Below, one piece after another: positions 9,511 through 19,719 of a stretch of DNA of 64,000 nt (positions are counted from its first letter, which is position 1; each line of letters opens with the position of its first letter). The position numbers and the translations under genes were made by a program. Below the pieces are notes generated by a model. That model saw only the letters and a program-made list of their open reading frames with translations, did no database searches and had not been told where the DNA came from. This stretch comes from Acinetobacter courvalinii. Lineage in GTDB: Bacteria > Pseudomonadota > Gammaproteobacteria > Pseudomonadales > Moraxellaceae. The stretch spans positions 1,566,739-1,630,738 of the forward strand of contig NZ_BMDA01000001.1 in NCBI RefSeq assembly GCF_014635545.1, in the 5' to 3' direction.

Positions 9511-12500
9511 ATGCGGTTTGTTCATCTCGGTATCCATACAGAATTCTCGATCACGGAATCGATTGTTCGCATACCTGATTTGGTCAAGGCTGCCGTAAAA
9601 GATGAGATGCCTGCGCTGGCACTCACAGACTTATCCAACCTGCATGCCGCAGTAAAATTTTATGAAGCCTGCCTAAAAAAAGGCATTAAACCGGTTTTAG
9701 GCAGTGTCATTCGCCTTAACGATGCCGAACATCGTGCCACCCTGCTGGCCATGAGCAATACCGGCTGGCGTAACCTGACTGAAATCGTGTCTCGCGGTTT
9801 TATCGAAGGCCAACAGTTAAGTATTCCATGCGTACAAAAAGAGTGGATACTTGAACAGGCTGAAGACCTGATTGTCATGTTAGGTCAACATAGCGATGTG
9901 GGCAAAATGCTCTGCTCTTCCAATCCACAAAAAGCTGAACCTTTACTGGAAGCATGGATTGAGAAGTTTGGTAATCGCGTTTATCTGGCCTTAACCCGTA
10001 CTGAACGTGTCGGTGAAGAAGATTTTATTCAGCAAGCCGTAAAACTAGCCGCCAAATATCAGATTGGTGTTGTTGCCCATAACGATGTTCACTTTGTTGA
10101 GCAAATAGATTTTGACGCGCATGAAGCACGTGTCTGTATTGCGGATGGTTATGTCCTTGGCGATGCTAAACGCCCCAAAAACTATAGCCCTGAACAATAT
10201 TTTAAAACGGGCGAACAAATGTCTGAGCTGTTTTCAGACATTCCGAGTGCGATTGAAAATACTTACCATATTGCAAAACGTTGTAATGTCGCTTTACAGC
10301 TCGGGACTTATTTCTTACCTGATTTCCCGATTCCAGATGGCTATACCATCGACACCTATTTCGAGCATTTGTCTCGTGAAGGTTTAGAAGAACGTTTAAA
10401 TGTACTTTATCCAGTTGCTGAACGTGACGAAGACTGGGCTGAGATTCGCAAACCGTATGATGAGCGAATCAAATATGAAGTCGACATTATTCTCAAGATG
10501 GGATTCCCGGGTTACTTCCTGATCGTCATGGACTTCATTCAATGGGCCAAAAATAATGGCGTGCCTGTCGGTCCGGGCCGTGGTTCAGGTGCAGGCTCAC
10601 TGGTTGCGTATAGCTTAAAAATTACCGATCTTGACCCACTCCGTTATGACCTGCTGTTTGAACGTTTCTTAAACCCGGAACGTGTCTCGATGCCCGACTT
10701 TGACGTCGATTTCTGTATTGCAGGTCGTGACCGTGTAATTGAATACGTGGCACAAAATTATGGCCGTCAAGCGGTTTCACAGATTGCCACCTTCGGTACC
10801 ATGGCGGCCAAAGGTGCGATCCGGGATGTGGCACGTGTCTTGGGTAAATCTTATGGTCTGGCTGACCGTATTTCCAAAATGGTACCGACCAAGCCACTGG
10901 GTGTTGATCTGGCCACTGCGATTGATATGGAACCGCAGCTCAAGGATATCGTCACCAACCCGTCCAATCCGGACAACGATGATGCTGCCGAAATCTGGGA
11001 AATGGCACTCAAGCTGGAAGGGATTACGCGTAATACTGGTAAACATGCCGGCGGTGTGGTCATTGCACCGGGTAAAATTACCGATTACTCGGCAGTGTTG
11101 TGTGATCCTGATGGGACCAACCGTGTTGCACAATATGATAAGGACGATGTTGAAGCCGCAGGTCTGGTTAAGTTCGACTTTTTGGGCTTACGTAACCTGA
11201 CGGTAATTGAAGATGCCGTTCAGAATATCAATAAACGGATCAAATCCGAGATCCCCCTAAACATTTCCAATGTCCCTTTAGACGACAAAGATGCTTATCT
11301 GGTGTTTGCTGAAGCAAATACGACTGCGGTATTCCAGTTTGAATCCGTCGGCATGAAAAAGATGTTGAAGGAAGCACGACCAAGCAAATTTGAAGAAATT
11401 ATTGCCTTCGTTTCCTTGTATCGTCCGGGTCCGATGGACCTGATTCCCGACTTTATCCATCGTATGCATGGCGGAGAATTCGAGTATCTTCATCCGCTAC
11501 TTGAAGGCGTGCTAGAACCGACCTACGGGATTATGGTTTATCAGGAACAGGTAATGCAGGCTGCACAGTTCTGTGCAGGCTATACCCTTGGTGGCGCAGA
11601 CTTACTTCGTCGTGCCATGGGTAAAAAGAAACCAGAAGAAATGGTTAAACAGCGCCAGATCTTTATTGAAGGTGCTGCGAAAAAAGATATTGATGAAGCC
11701 ACCGCCAACCATATCTTTGACTATATGGAAAAGTTCGCAGGCTATGGTTTTAACAAATCGCATGCCGCAGCCTATGCTCTGGTTGCCTATCACACGGCCT
11801 GGTTAAAAGCCCATTATCCTGCTGAATTTATGGCGGCGGTTTTATCTTCGGAAATGCAGAACACCGACAGTATCGTGTTCCTGATTGATGACTGCCGTAA
11901 TAACAAACTCGAAGTACTGCCACCTTCAGTGAATATGTCTTTGTATCATTTCCATGCCAGCGATGAAGCCACCATTGTCTATGGTCTAGGTGCCATTAAA
12001 GGTGTCGGTGAGCAGGCCATGCAATCGGTCATCGACTCACGCATCAATGAAGGTCCGTATAAGGACTTATTCGACTTCTGTCATCGTATTGATTTGAAAA
12101 AGATTAATAAACGGACTCTGGAAGCCCTGATCCGTGCAGGTGCGCTGGATTGTCTCGGTATTGAACGTTCCAGCTTGATGGCACAATTGCCAGAAGCCGT
12201 ACAAGCAGCCGAACAAGCGCGTAGTAACCGTGAAACAGGAATTATGGACTTGTTTGGTGAAGTTGAAGAAGTTCAGCGTAAACCGGCCAAACCGGTCAAA
12301 CCGTGGTCAGACGAAGTTCGTCTTAAAGGTGAAAAAGACACACTGGGTCTCTACCTCACAGGTCACCCGATTGATGTCTATCGTCCTGAATTAAAATCAT
12401 TCATTTCAGCAAAACTGAATGAGCTAACACCGACACGTCGCGGTGTGACCACTGTTTTTGCAGGTTTAGTGGTCGATATTGCCAACTTCCCGAACCGGAT

Positions 12501-13074
12501 TATGATCACACTGGATGATGGTACAGCCCGTGTCGAAATCAGTTGCAACCACGAGCGTTTCCAGCGCTATAAAGAGGTGGTTCGCTTAGAACAAGTCGTG
12601 GTGATTGAAGGTGAAATCTACGAACGTGAAGGTTTTGACCGTCCAATGGCACGCTTAAGCAAGGCATTCAGTCTAAATGAAATTCGCCAGAAACGTGCCC
12701 AAAGCATTCAGGTTCGCTTGGCTCAAGAGCTGATGAGCAAAACGCTGGCGAAAGACTTGCAGGCCATTCTTCTACCTTATTGTAATGTGGATATGTGCCA
12801 GCATATCGGACTGCACATCCAGCTTGAACAGAGTTTTGCAACTGCCGAGCTACAACTTGGCCCACAATGGAAAGTTGCACCACTGGATGAGCTGCTCAGC
12901 AAGTTGCGGGATTATTTCGGTAAAGAAGCCATTGCGATCGAATATCAGGTGAAATCTAAAGCGGCCAGAGTGGCTGAAGCGCCTAAAGTGGCAAACATCG
13001 CACCGCCGCCGGATAATATGTCAATGGATGAAGCGCTTGATCTCTATCAGGCAGAAGTCTCTCAATACTCTTAA
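9511..13074 (+). CDS. dnaE: DNA polymerase III subunit alpha
   Basis: This is the replicative polymerase catalytic subunit, 1187 residues. A PHP domain (starts VHLGIHTEFS) is followed by the polymerase domain: PGRGSGAGSLVAY and the metal-binding aspartates in MPDFDVDFC (Asp398 and Asp400 correspond to E. coli Asp401 and Asp403), then a helix-hairpin-helix region, an OB fold (FAGLVVDIANFPNRIMITLDD, shown in part) and a C-terminal tau-binding region. The frame is open from a TTG at 9466, but ATG 9511 begins the conserved MRFVHLG N-terminus and has AAAGGAT upstream. trmJ follows after 13 bases, so they are probably co-transcribed. Confidence 0.97.
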   Translation: MRFVHLGIHTEFSITESIVRIPDLVKAAVKDEMPALALTDLSNLHAAVKFYEACLKKGIKPVLGSVIRLNDAEHRATLLAMSNTGWRNLTEIVSRGFIEGQQLSIPCVQKEWILEQAEDLIVMLGQHSDVGKMLCSSNPQKAEPLLEAWIEKFGNRVYLALTRTERVGEEDFIQQAVKLAAKYQIGVVAHNDVHFVEQIDFDAHEARVCIADGYVLGDAKRPKNYSPEQYFKTGEQMSELFSDIPSAIENTYHIAKRCNVALQLGTYFLPDFPIPDGYTIDTYFEHLSREGLEERLNVLYPVAERDEDWAEIRKPYDERIKYEVDIILKMGFPGYFLIVMDFIQWAKNNGVPVGPGRGSGAGSLVAYSLKITDLDPLRYDLLFERFLNPERVSMPDFDVDFCIAGRDRVIEYVAQNYGRQAVSQIATFGTMAAKGAIRDVARVLGKSYGLADRISKMVPTKPLGVDLATAIDMEPQLKDIVTNPSNPDNDDAAEIWEMALKLEGITRNTGKHAGGVVIAPGKITDYSAVLCDPDGTNRVAQYDKDDVEAAGLVKFDFLGLRNLTVIEDAVQNINKRIKSEIPLNISNVPLDDKDAYLVFAEANTTAVFQFESVGMKKMLKEARPSKFEEIIAFVSLYRPGPMDLIPDFIHRMHGGEFEYLHPLLEGVLEPTYGIMVYQEQVMQAAQFCAGYTLGGADLLRRAMGKKKPEEMVKQRQIFIEGAAKKDIDEATANHIFDYMEKFAGYGFNKSHAAAYALVAYHTAWLKAHYPAEFMAAVLSSEMQNTDSIVFLIDDCRNNKLEVLPPSVNMSLYHFHASDEATIVYGLGAIKGVGEQAMQSVIDSRINEGPYKDLFDFCHRIDLKKINKRTLEALIRAGALDCLGIERSSLMAQLPEAVQAAEQARSNRETGIMDLFGEVEEVQRKPAKPVKPWSDEVRLKGEKDTLGLYLTGHPIDVYRPELKSFISAKLNELTPTRRGVTTVFAGLVVDIANFPNRIMITLDDGTARVEISCNHERFQRYKEVVRLEQVVVIEGEIYEREGFDRPMARLSKAFSLNEIRQKRAQSIQVRLAQELMSKTLAKDLQAILLPYCNVDMCQHIGLHIQLEQSFATAELQLGPQWKVAPLDELLSKLRDYFGKEAIAIEYQVKSKAARVAEAPKVANIAPPPDNMSMDEALDLYQAEVSQYS

Positions 13075-13087
13075 TTCTGGATAATAT

Positions 13088-13927
13088 ATGAACCAGTTTG
13101 ACTCAAATAACGTGTCCAAACATTTGGATCATGTCCGTATTGTCATGGTCAATACCACCCTACCCGCCAATATTGGTAGTGCATTACGTGCAATGAAAAC
13201 CATGGGCTTATCCAAGCTGGTACTGGTTGCACCGAAAACCTACCCGCATCCCGATATTGATGCTTTGGCAGCGGGTGCACAGGATTTGATTGCACAAATT
13301 GAAATTGTTGAGACTTTAGAACAGGCCATTCAGGATTGTCATATTGTATTCGGCACCAGTGCCCGTAGTCGTACTATTCCATGGCCATTGCTTGATGTCC
13401 GGCCTGCGGCAAAAGAAGCCTTACAAGCGGCTAGCAAAGCACAACATATTGCCATCGTGTTTGGTCGTGAAGATCGTGGACTGACCAACGAAGAACTGGC
13501 CTTGGCCAATTACCACTTAACCATTCCGGTCAATCCTGAGTATGGCGTGCTGAATGTCGCACAAGCCATTCAGGTGGTCTGTTATGAATTAAGAATGGCT
13601 GCACTTGAACAAAATACTCAAGTTACAGATACACCAGATGACCATATGCAACTGAAACAACAGCAAAGCATGGAATGGGATGAACCGCTGGTGACACAGC
13701 AACAGATGGAAGAATTCTATCCTCATCTGGAAAAAATGCTGACTGAAATCGAGTTTTTGGACCCGAATAATCCGCGTTTATTGCCATTACGCTTGCGTCG
13801 TTTATTTGGCAGGATACAATTAGATCGTATGGAGTATCATTTATTACGCGGCATCTTCAGTCGCGTTCAGGCACTGGCCAATGGTTCATGGAAAAAAACA
13901 AACACGGAGGATCGTTCAAATGATTAA
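13088..13927 (+). CDS. trmJ: tRNA (cytidine/uridine-2'-O-)-methyltransferase TrmJ
   Basis: A SPOUT-class methyltransferase that adds a 2'-O-methyl group at position 32 of the tRNA anticodon loop. The 279-residue protein shows [19 protein letters not shown] near the N-terminus and the knot motifs [15 protein letters not shown] and [14 protein letters not shown], as in E. coli TrmJ. The C-terminal extension ([18 protein letters not shown]) is also typical. It sits between dnaE and cysE; its stop overlaps the cysE start by eight bases. Confidence 0.92.
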   Translation: MNQFDSNNVSKHLDHVRIVMVNTTLPANIGSALRAMKTMGLSKLVLVAPKTYPHPDIDALAAGAQDLIAQIEIVETLEQAIQDCHIVFGTSARSRTIPWPLLDVRPAAKEALQAASKAQHIAIVFGREDRGLTNEELALANYHLTIPVNPEYGVLNVAQAIQVVCYELRMAALEQNTQVTDTPDDHMQLKQQQSMEWDEPLVTQQQMEEFYPHLEKMLTEIEFLDPNNPRLLPLRLRRLFGRIQLDRMEYHLLRGIFSRVQALANGSWKKTNTEDRSND

Positions 13928-14732
13928 ACAGCTTAAAGAAGATATCGAGGCTGTGTTTGCGCGTGATCCTGCGGCTCGAAACACGCTGGAAGTGCTGACC
14001 ACCTATCCAGGTATCCATGCGCTGATCATGCATCGTATGGCACATGAATTGTGGAAAAAAGAATATAAGGGTACGGCACGCCTGCTTTCTTCATTTAGTC
14101 GCTTTGCTACTGGTATTGAAATTCATCCGGGTGCAAAAATTGGCAAACGTTTCTTTATCGATCACGGCATGGGTGTGGTGATTGGTGAAACCGCTGAAAT
14201 TGGTAATGATGTCACGCTTTATCATGGCGTGACCTTAGGCGGCACCACCTGGAATAAAGGCAAACGCCATCCAACGCTGGAAGATGGTGTGGTGGTGGGT
14301 GCTGGCGCAAAAATTCTGGGACCGTTTACCGTGCATAAAGGTGCCAAAGTCGGTTCAAATGCGGTAGTAACGAAAGAAGTGCCTGAAAATGTGACTGCGG
14401 TTGGTAACCCTGCCCGATATATCTTCAAAGATAAAAGTCAGGTTGAACAGGATGAAGTCAGTCGCCGTGACTATGCTGAAAGTATTGGCTTCCAGCCTTA
14501 TGCCACCACTCAGGATCAGTCTGATCCTATTTTAGAAGGTATTCGTGTCCTTCTGGACCGTATGCAAAAAAATGAAAAGCGGATGAATGTGCTGTGTCAG
14601 CGCCTGTCGGAACTGGATCCGAGTTTCGCTCCGCAAAGTTCTAAAAATCAACCATTGAGTAAAGAAGAACTGAAAATTATTGAAGAAGTTAGACGTGAGT
14701 GCGAAGCACAGAACAAAACTTCGGCAACATAA
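13920..14732 (+). CDS. cysE: Serine O-acetyltransferase
   Basis: CysE acetylates L-serine with acetyl-CoA, the first step of cysteine synthesis. The 270-residue protein has the SATase N-terminal helical region ([20 protein letters not shown]) and a left-handed beta-helix of hexapeptide repeats with [18 protein letters not shown] and [10 protein letters not shown]. The C-terminal tail beyond about residue 180 is long and charged ([21 protein letters not shown]) compared with short forms. ATG 13920 has GGAGG nine bases upstream and overlaps the trmJ stop; an upstream in-frame start is inside trmJ and unlikely. Confidence 0.93.
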   Translation: MIKQLKEDIEAVFARDPAARNTLEVLTTYPGIHALIMHRMAHELWKKEYKGTARLLSSFSRFATGIEIHPGAKIGKRFFIDHGMGVVIGETAEIGNDVTLYHGVTLGGTTWNKGKRHPTLEDGVVVGAGAKILGPFTVHKGAKVGSNAVVTKEVPENVTAVGNPARYIFKDKSQVEQDEVSRRDYAESIGFQPYATTQDQSDPILEGIRVLLDRMQKNEKRMNVLCQRLSELDPSFAPQSSKNQPLSKEELKIIEEVRRECEAQNKTSAT

Positions 14733-14844
14733 GCAGATATATAAGAAATGTAACAAGCTTATCATTGCAAGTTGGTTTTGCTTTTCCTAGACTGGTGAAA
14801 CCAACGATCTACTTCTCATTTAACTAAAATTAATGGATGTAAGC

Positions 14845-15744
14845 ATGAATTTTAAGCCTTTGGCATTACTTGTACTTTCAACTTCTTTTTTAACCGCTTG
14901 TGGCGTCGCCCCTGTCAAAAAAGATAAAGCTTCTGAGCCATTTGTATTCAAAGAGCCAGAACCGACCGCACCGTTCTATGCTTTAAATCCAATCAAATAT
15001 GATGCGCCGCCAAGCTTTGAAGTTGCACTTAAAGATGCTGCAGCCCAGCCGGTGACTAAAATGGTGGTGTCATTACAGAATGACCCGTCAAAAACAACCA
15101 CATTAGATATCAATAAACTGATCGTTCCGACCATCGACAGTAAACAACGTAATGTTAAATATGCGGTTCTTGCTGGTGAAAACGAAGTCGACGTGACCGA
15201 GATTGATGACTTCTTACAACTGGTTGAAGGCAAAGCGCGTCACTATCCACCTCGCTTCCCTGACCGTCAAGAACGCAAGGGCTATGAAGCCAAGTTAAAA
15301 GAAACCACGCAAAAACTGGATGCTTTGGCAGAAAAACCAAATGCGTCTATTGATGTTCTGACACGTGCTTTTAAAGCAAGTGTAATGGCACGTAATATGG
15401 ATTTGGGTACCGCTTATACCACCAAATCCTTGAACTATGCGCAACGTATTCTGGCAATGAACCCGAATGATGCTGAAACAAACTTCTGGTTCGGTTTTGG
15501 CCTGTCTGAAGGTGGCGGTCAACGTGAAGCGATTCCTTATTTAGATAAGGCGATGAAAGGTGGTGTTCAGGAAGCTTATCTTTCTGCTGCCAACAATTAT
15601 CTCTGGTTAGAGCAAAAGAAAAATGCGCTTCAAACCTTAAAGAACTACAAAATCAATTACCCAGATGAAGCTGAAGTCACTGATCGTCTGATCAAGGAAG
15701 TTGAATCTGGAAAACGCTGGAATGTGTGGCAAGTATTGAACTAA
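14845..15744 (+). CDS. Outer-membrane lipoprotein with TPR-like C-terminus, unknown function
   Basis: A 299-residue lipoprotein. The signal peptide ends in lipobox FLTACG, giving a lipidated Cys near residue 19. The N-terminal half is unrecognised; the C-terminal half (about 175-280) has helical TPR-like repeats (LNYAQRILAMNPNDAETNFW, KKNALQTLKNYKINYPDE). ATG 14845 is preceded by GGATGTAAG; the ATG 12 bases earlier lacks a site. It has its own terminator and is followed by another lipoprotein gene, a lipase-like esterase. Function is not known; a scaffold or assembly role is possible but is inference. Confidence 0.8.
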   Translation: MNFKPLALLVLSTSFLTACGVAPVKKDKASEPFVFKEPEPTAPFYALNPIKYDAPPSFEVALKDAAAQPVTKMVVSLQNDPSKTTTLDINKLIVPTIDSKQRNVKYAVLAGENEVDVTEIDDFLQLVEGKARHYPPRFPDRQERKGYEAKLKETTQKLDALAEKPNASIDVLTRAFKASVMARNMDLGTAYTTKSLNYAQRILAMNPNDAETNFWFGFGLSEGGGQREAIPYLDKAMKGGVQEAYLSAANNYLWLEQKKNALQTLKNYKINYPDEAEVTDRLIKEVESGKRWNVWQVLN

Positions 15745-15765
15745 TTACTCGCCCGTGTTGTATTG

Positions 15766-15798
15766 AAAAATAGACTGTCGTGTACAGTCTATTTTTTT
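15766..15798 (+). terminator. Rho-independent terminator after the TPR lipoprotein
   Basis: A stem of AATAGACTGT with ACAGTCTATT around a CGTGT loop, followed by seven T. Confidence 0.85.
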
Positions 15799-15868
15799 AT
15801 GGATGATTGAAAAAACATTCGATTTTCGTATTATAGCTACCAACTCCCAGCCAACTTGCTGATTTATA

Positions 15869-17893
15869 ATGCTAGCATTTACCCCGAATCAACGTTTATT
15901 TGCGATTAGCCTACTCAGTGCGATGGTAATGAGTGGCTGCCAAGTTGTCAGTCTGAAACAGCAAGACCTGAATGTCACGATTGCGAACGAGCGTAATAGT
16001 ATTCTGACCCAGAAGAAATTGAGCGAAGCCAGTCTCAATGTGTTGTCAATGTCAGGCAAAGAAGCAAAAGTCTGCATGCAGACACCAGATGAATGTATTG
16101 CAGATCTGCATAAAATTCCGCAGATTCAGGATGAGCAGCTGTTATCAACTTCCAGTGAATTATACCTTTCCAAAGCTATGAATCTGTCTGACTCGTCTGA
16201 ATGTAAAGTCAGCAAGCTCAGCAAACATAAGGGTGAAGAAGAACAAAAAACAATTCAGAAAACCTATGAACAGTGTCTGGATCAAGAGCTTGAAGCCCTC
16301 GATAAGAGCATCCGTTATAGTTATGCTTATTTATTTAAAACTGCTCGCCAGCCGCAAGAGCGTATTTTCGATAACAGACAAGTTCAGATCCGGGATTTCT
16401 ATAATCAGGCCTTGACCAAGCTGGTCAATGTCCATAGCTTAAGAAATCCGGCTAAAACCATTACCCCGACCATTAAAATTGGTAAAAGTACCTATACCAT
16501 TGATATCCAGTCTTATCAGCGCTTGCAAAACATGCAGCTTGAAAAGTTTATTTCCAGCTATAACATGAACTTTTCCGGCTTAAGAGCGATTAACCGTCGG
16601 GATGGTTTCGGCTCGGATTTCGTTGCGGTATTCCCTTCCTCAGAGAATGCTGCCCACGGAGACAATAAATATATTCTTGATCCGTTAAGCTTTGACTACC
16701 CCAATGGTGTTAACCCGAACATTCATAAAGCCCGTTATCTGGCTGCCACCATTATTGCTCAACCCAAGAATGCGGCTGCAACGATCAATGATGTTTTAAA
16801 TAATCCAAACTTTGAAGTCAAAGTTTATGATCCCTATAGTGTCGAGAAAGTAAGTATTGCTGGAAAAGAATATTCACTGGCAGCCAATTTCTCTGCACCC
16901 TATGGTCTATGGTTAGCTGAAAACAACTTAGGCACTGCTGCCTACCTAACTTTGATTGACCGCGATCAGCATCTAACCATGCCGCATCTCTACATGCTTG
17001 AACCTTATAATCCAAACAAGAAAGTGATTGTACTGGTGCATGGTCTGGCCAGTAGTCCTGAAGCCTGGATTGCGGTGACTAACGATATTATGGGCGACCC
17101 TGTATTACGTGAGCATTATCAGGTCTGGCAAGTGTTCTACTCCACCAATATGCCGATTCTGGAAAGCCGTTTTCAAATCTATGCCCTGTTAAAGCAAACC
17201 TTTGCTTCACTGAACCCGAAAGATGCAGCTGCACAGGATGCAGTTTTAATCGGTCATAGTATGGGTGGGATTATTAGCCGGCTTTTAGTGAGCAATGCGG
17301 ATATTTCCAAAGAGGCATTGACCATGATGAATAGCCGCCAGCAGGCACGTTTGCGCAAACATCCGGTGATTGGCGAGCGACTGAAAATGGAACCGATTGC
17401 CAATTTTGATCGTGCCATTTTCCTGGCCTCCCCGCATCGTGGTACAGATTACGCCGATCGCTGGTTTACCTTGGCAGCCCGAAAGATTATCAAGCTCCCT
17501 GCGACGTTCTTGACCACTTTGGCGGATACACTTACTAGCGATGACATGGACCTTAAGGAGTTTGTTAAAACCCTGACCAATGACGTGATCCAGAATGGCC
17601 CAAGCGATCTGAGTAAAAAATCCAAATTTATGGAATTAACCGCTACCATTCCGCCAGAAAAAGGGCTGGTTTTCCATTCCATTATGGGAAATGTCACCAA
17701 AAGCAATGATCCAGAGGTTATCACCGATGGCATTGTGCCTTATAAAAGTGCCCATCTGGATGGTGCGGTATCGGAAAAGATTTTCACTGGCGGTCACTCT
17801 ATTCAGGAAACACCTGAAGCCGTATTGGAACTTCGCCGTATTTTACGTGAACATCTGGTCGATCATGGCTTATATAAACCGACTAAAAACTGA
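15869..17893 (+). CDS. Alpha/beta-hydrolase lipoprotein (lipase/esterase)
   Basis: A 674-residue lipoprotein: signal peptide with lipobox MSGCQ (Cys near residue 23), an unrecognised helical N-terminal region (about 25-380) and a C-terminal alpha/beta-hydrolase domain. Visible are the oxyanion segment VLVHGLASSPEAW, the nucleophile elbow IGHSMGGIISR (Ser464), LASPHRGTDYADRW, and the likely acid and histidine in DGIVPYKSAH and TGGHSIQE. Substrate is probably an ester lipid, acting in the envelope. The ribosome site before ATG 15869 is weak. The large N-terminal region is unusual for a simple lipase and may be a regulatory or partner-binding part. Confidence 0.85.
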   Translation: MLAFTPNQRLFAISLLSAMVMSGCQVVSLKQQDLNVTIANERNSILTQKKLSEASLNVLSMSGKEAKVCMQTPDECIADLHKIPQIQDEQLLSTSSELYLSKAMNLSDSSECKVSKLSKHKGEEEQKTIQKTYEQCLDQELEALDKSIRYSYAYLFKTARQPQERIFDNRQVQIRDFYNQALTKLVNVHSLRNPAKTITPTIKIGKSTYTIDIQSYQRLQNMQLEKFISSYNMNFSGLRAINRRDGFGSDFVAVFPSSENAAHGDNKYILDPLSFDYPNGVNPNIHKARYLAATIIAQPKNAAATINDVLNNPNFEVKVYDPYSVEKVSIAGKEYSLAANFSAPYGLWLAENNLGTAAYLTLIDRDQHLTMPHLYMLEPYNPNKKVIVLVHGLASSPEAWIAVTNDIMGDPVLREHYQVWQVFYSTNMPILESRFQIYALLKQTFASLNPKDAAAQDAVLIGHSMGGIISRLLVSNADISKEALTMMNSRQQARLRKHPVIGERLKMEPIANFDRAIFLASPHRGTDYADRWFTLAARKIIKLPATFLTTLADTLTSDDMDLKEFVKTLTNDVIQNGPSDLSKKSKFMELTATIPPEKGLVFHSIMGNVTKSNDPEVITDGIVPYKSAHLDGAVSEKIFTGGHSIQETPEAVLELRRILREHLVDHGLYKPTKN

Positions 17894-17900
17894 ACCCAAT

Positions 17901-17934
17901 AAAAAAAGCCCCAAATCATTGGGGCCTTTTTTAT
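17901..17934. terminator. Bidirectional terminator between the lipase gene and ahpF
   Basis: A stem GCCCCAA / TTGGGGC with a short ATCA loop, flanked by A7 and T6 runs, lies between two convergent genes. Confidence 0.9.
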
Positions 17935-17942
17935 CAGATTAT

Positions 17943-19508
17943 TTAGACACCTGAACGGATCATATAATCAAAGGCAGACAGTGAGGCTTTGGCACCTTCA
18001 CCGGTAGCAATGATAATTTGCTTGTACGGCACGGTCGTACAGTCACCTGCAGCAAATACACCCTTGACGCTGGTTTCGTTACGATCATTAATCACGATCT
18101 CGCCACGGTTGCTCAACTCAACCGCACTGTTCTTTAAGAAATCGGTGTTTGGCAACAAGCCGATCTGTACAAAGATCCCTGCCAACTCAACTGTATGTTC
18201 AACATCAGTAGCACGGTCTTTATATTTCAATGCCGTCACCTGAGCACCATCACCAACCACTTCGGTACTCAATGCATTCATGATCACGGTGGTATTTGGC
18301 AAGCTGTTTAACTTGTCTTGTAACACCTGGTCGGCACGAAGTTTGGTATCGAATTCAACCAGTGTGACATGTTCAACAATACCGGCAAGGTCAATCGCTG
18401 CTTCTACACCCGAGTTACCGCCACCAATCACTGCAACACGTTTGCCTTTGAACAAAGGACCATCACAGTGCGGGCAGTAAGCCACACCACGGGTACGGTA
18501 TTCGGCTTCACCCGGCACATTCATCTCTCTCCAGCGTGCACCAGTTGAAAGAATGATGGTTTTCGATTCCAGCTTGGCACCATTTTCCAGTTCAACTTCA
18601 ACCAAACCATTTGCGGTCTGATCTGCACCTGTGATCTTGCTGACACGTTGCAGGTTCATGATATCCACGCCGTATTCACGGACATGTGCTTCCATGTCCT
18701 GAGCAAACTTAGGACCGACAGTTTTTTGCACCGTAGTGAAGTTTTCAATGTCCATGGTATCCATCACCTGACCGCCAAAGCGTTCAGCCACAATACCGGT
18801 CTTGATGCCTTTACGCGCTGCATAGATTGCCGCAGTACCACCGGCAGGCCCACCACCAATCACCAACACATCAAATGCATCTTTGGCATTGATAGCCGCT
18901 GCATCTTTCTCAGCTGAATGGGTATCTAATTTGGCCACGATTTCTTCCAAAGTCATACGACCCTGACCGATATGTTCATTGTCCTGGAACACCATTGGTA
19001 CGGCCAAGATTTTGCGCTCTTCCACTTCATCCTGGAAGAAAGCACCATCAATCATGGTTGCGGTGGTGTTCGGGTTGTTGATTGCAATCAGGTTAAGTGC
19101 CTGCACCACATCTGGACAGTTGTGGCAGCTTAGTGACACAAACACATCAAAGTTGGCAGTCAGGTTGAGGCCTTTGATCTGGGCTAAGACTTCATCAGAG
19201 ACTTTTGGCGCATAACCCGATACTTGCAATAATGCCAGAATCAAAGAGGTAAACTCATGGCCCATTGGCAAGCCAGCAAAGAACACACGCGGTTGTTCTC
19301 CCGCTTTGGCGACACCGAAGCTAGGACGGCGAGCGTTTGAACCGTCAAAACGCGCCGTAACCTGATCAGAAAGTTCTGCGATTTCGGTCACCAGTTCTTT
19401 GATTTTCTCTGCTTTGTCTGAGTCATCCAAAGCAGCAACCAGTTCGATCGGACTTTCTAAACGTTCTAAATAAGCTTTTAATTGAGTTTTAATATTTTGA
19501 TCTAACAT
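17943..19508 (-). CDS. ahpF: Alkyl hydroperoxide reductase subunit F
   Basis: AhpF passes electrons from NADH through FAD and two disulfides to the peroxiredoxin AhpC. The 521-residue length equals the E. coli protein. The N-terminal tandem thioredoxin folds carry Cys128/Cys131 (SCHNCPDV); the C-terminal thioredoxin-reductase-like part has the FAD motif [11 protein letters not shown], the redox pair Cys345/Cys348 (YCPHCDGP) and the NADH motif [11 protein letters not shown] 19508 has GGAG eight bases upstream; the longer frame from 19520 lacks a site. ahpC is not beside it; the gene is monocistronic, with about 210 bp of non-coding DNA upstream. Confidence 0.96.
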   Translation of the reverse strand: MLDQNIKTQLKAYLERLESPIELVAALDDSDKAEKIKELVTEIAELSDQVTARFDGSNARRPSFGVAKAGEQPRVFFAGLPMGHEFTSLILALLQVSGYAPKVSDEVLAQIKGLNLTANFDVFVSLSCHNCPDVVQALNLIAINNPNTTATMIDGAFFQDEVEERKILAVPMVFQDNEHIGQGRMTLEEIVAKLDTHSAEKDAAAINAKDAFDVLVIGGGPAGGTAAIYAARKGIKTGIVAERFGGQVMDTMDIENFTTVQKTVGPKFAQDMEAHVREYGVDIMNLQRVSKITGADQTANGLVEVELENGAKLESKTIILSTGARWREMNVPGEAEYRTRGVAYCPHCDGPLFKGKRVAVIGGGNSGVEAAIDLAGIVEHVTLVEFDTKLRADQVLQDKLNSLPNTTVIMNALSTEVVGDGAQVTALKYKDRATDVEHTVELAGIFVQIGLLPNTDFLKNSAVELSNRGEIVINDRNETSVKGVFAAGDCTTVPYKQIIIATGEGAKASLSAFDYMIRSGV

Positions 19509-19719
19509 GTATTTCTCCAAACCCTAAGACTTTTAAATCGGTCAATTCATTCAATAAGGCTATATTACGTAAAAATGATAAATAGGTAAAACAGTATGTT
19601 TTTATGAGTTCAATCGAATAAATCTATCAAAAACAAATCGACCGGCACAGCATACTACGGCAACGACGAAGGTTAACGCGGTGCGGTACGATGTCAGGCG
19701 TTCTAAACATAAAAACAGA

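Noticed and set aside
10622-11133. Long antisense frames inside dnaE
   Set aside because: Shadows of the strongly biased dnaE codons; no start site or family match.
19560-19630. OxyR site upstream of ahpF
   Set aside because: An ATAG half-site is present but the spacing to further matches does not fit the ATAG-N7-CTAT repeat.
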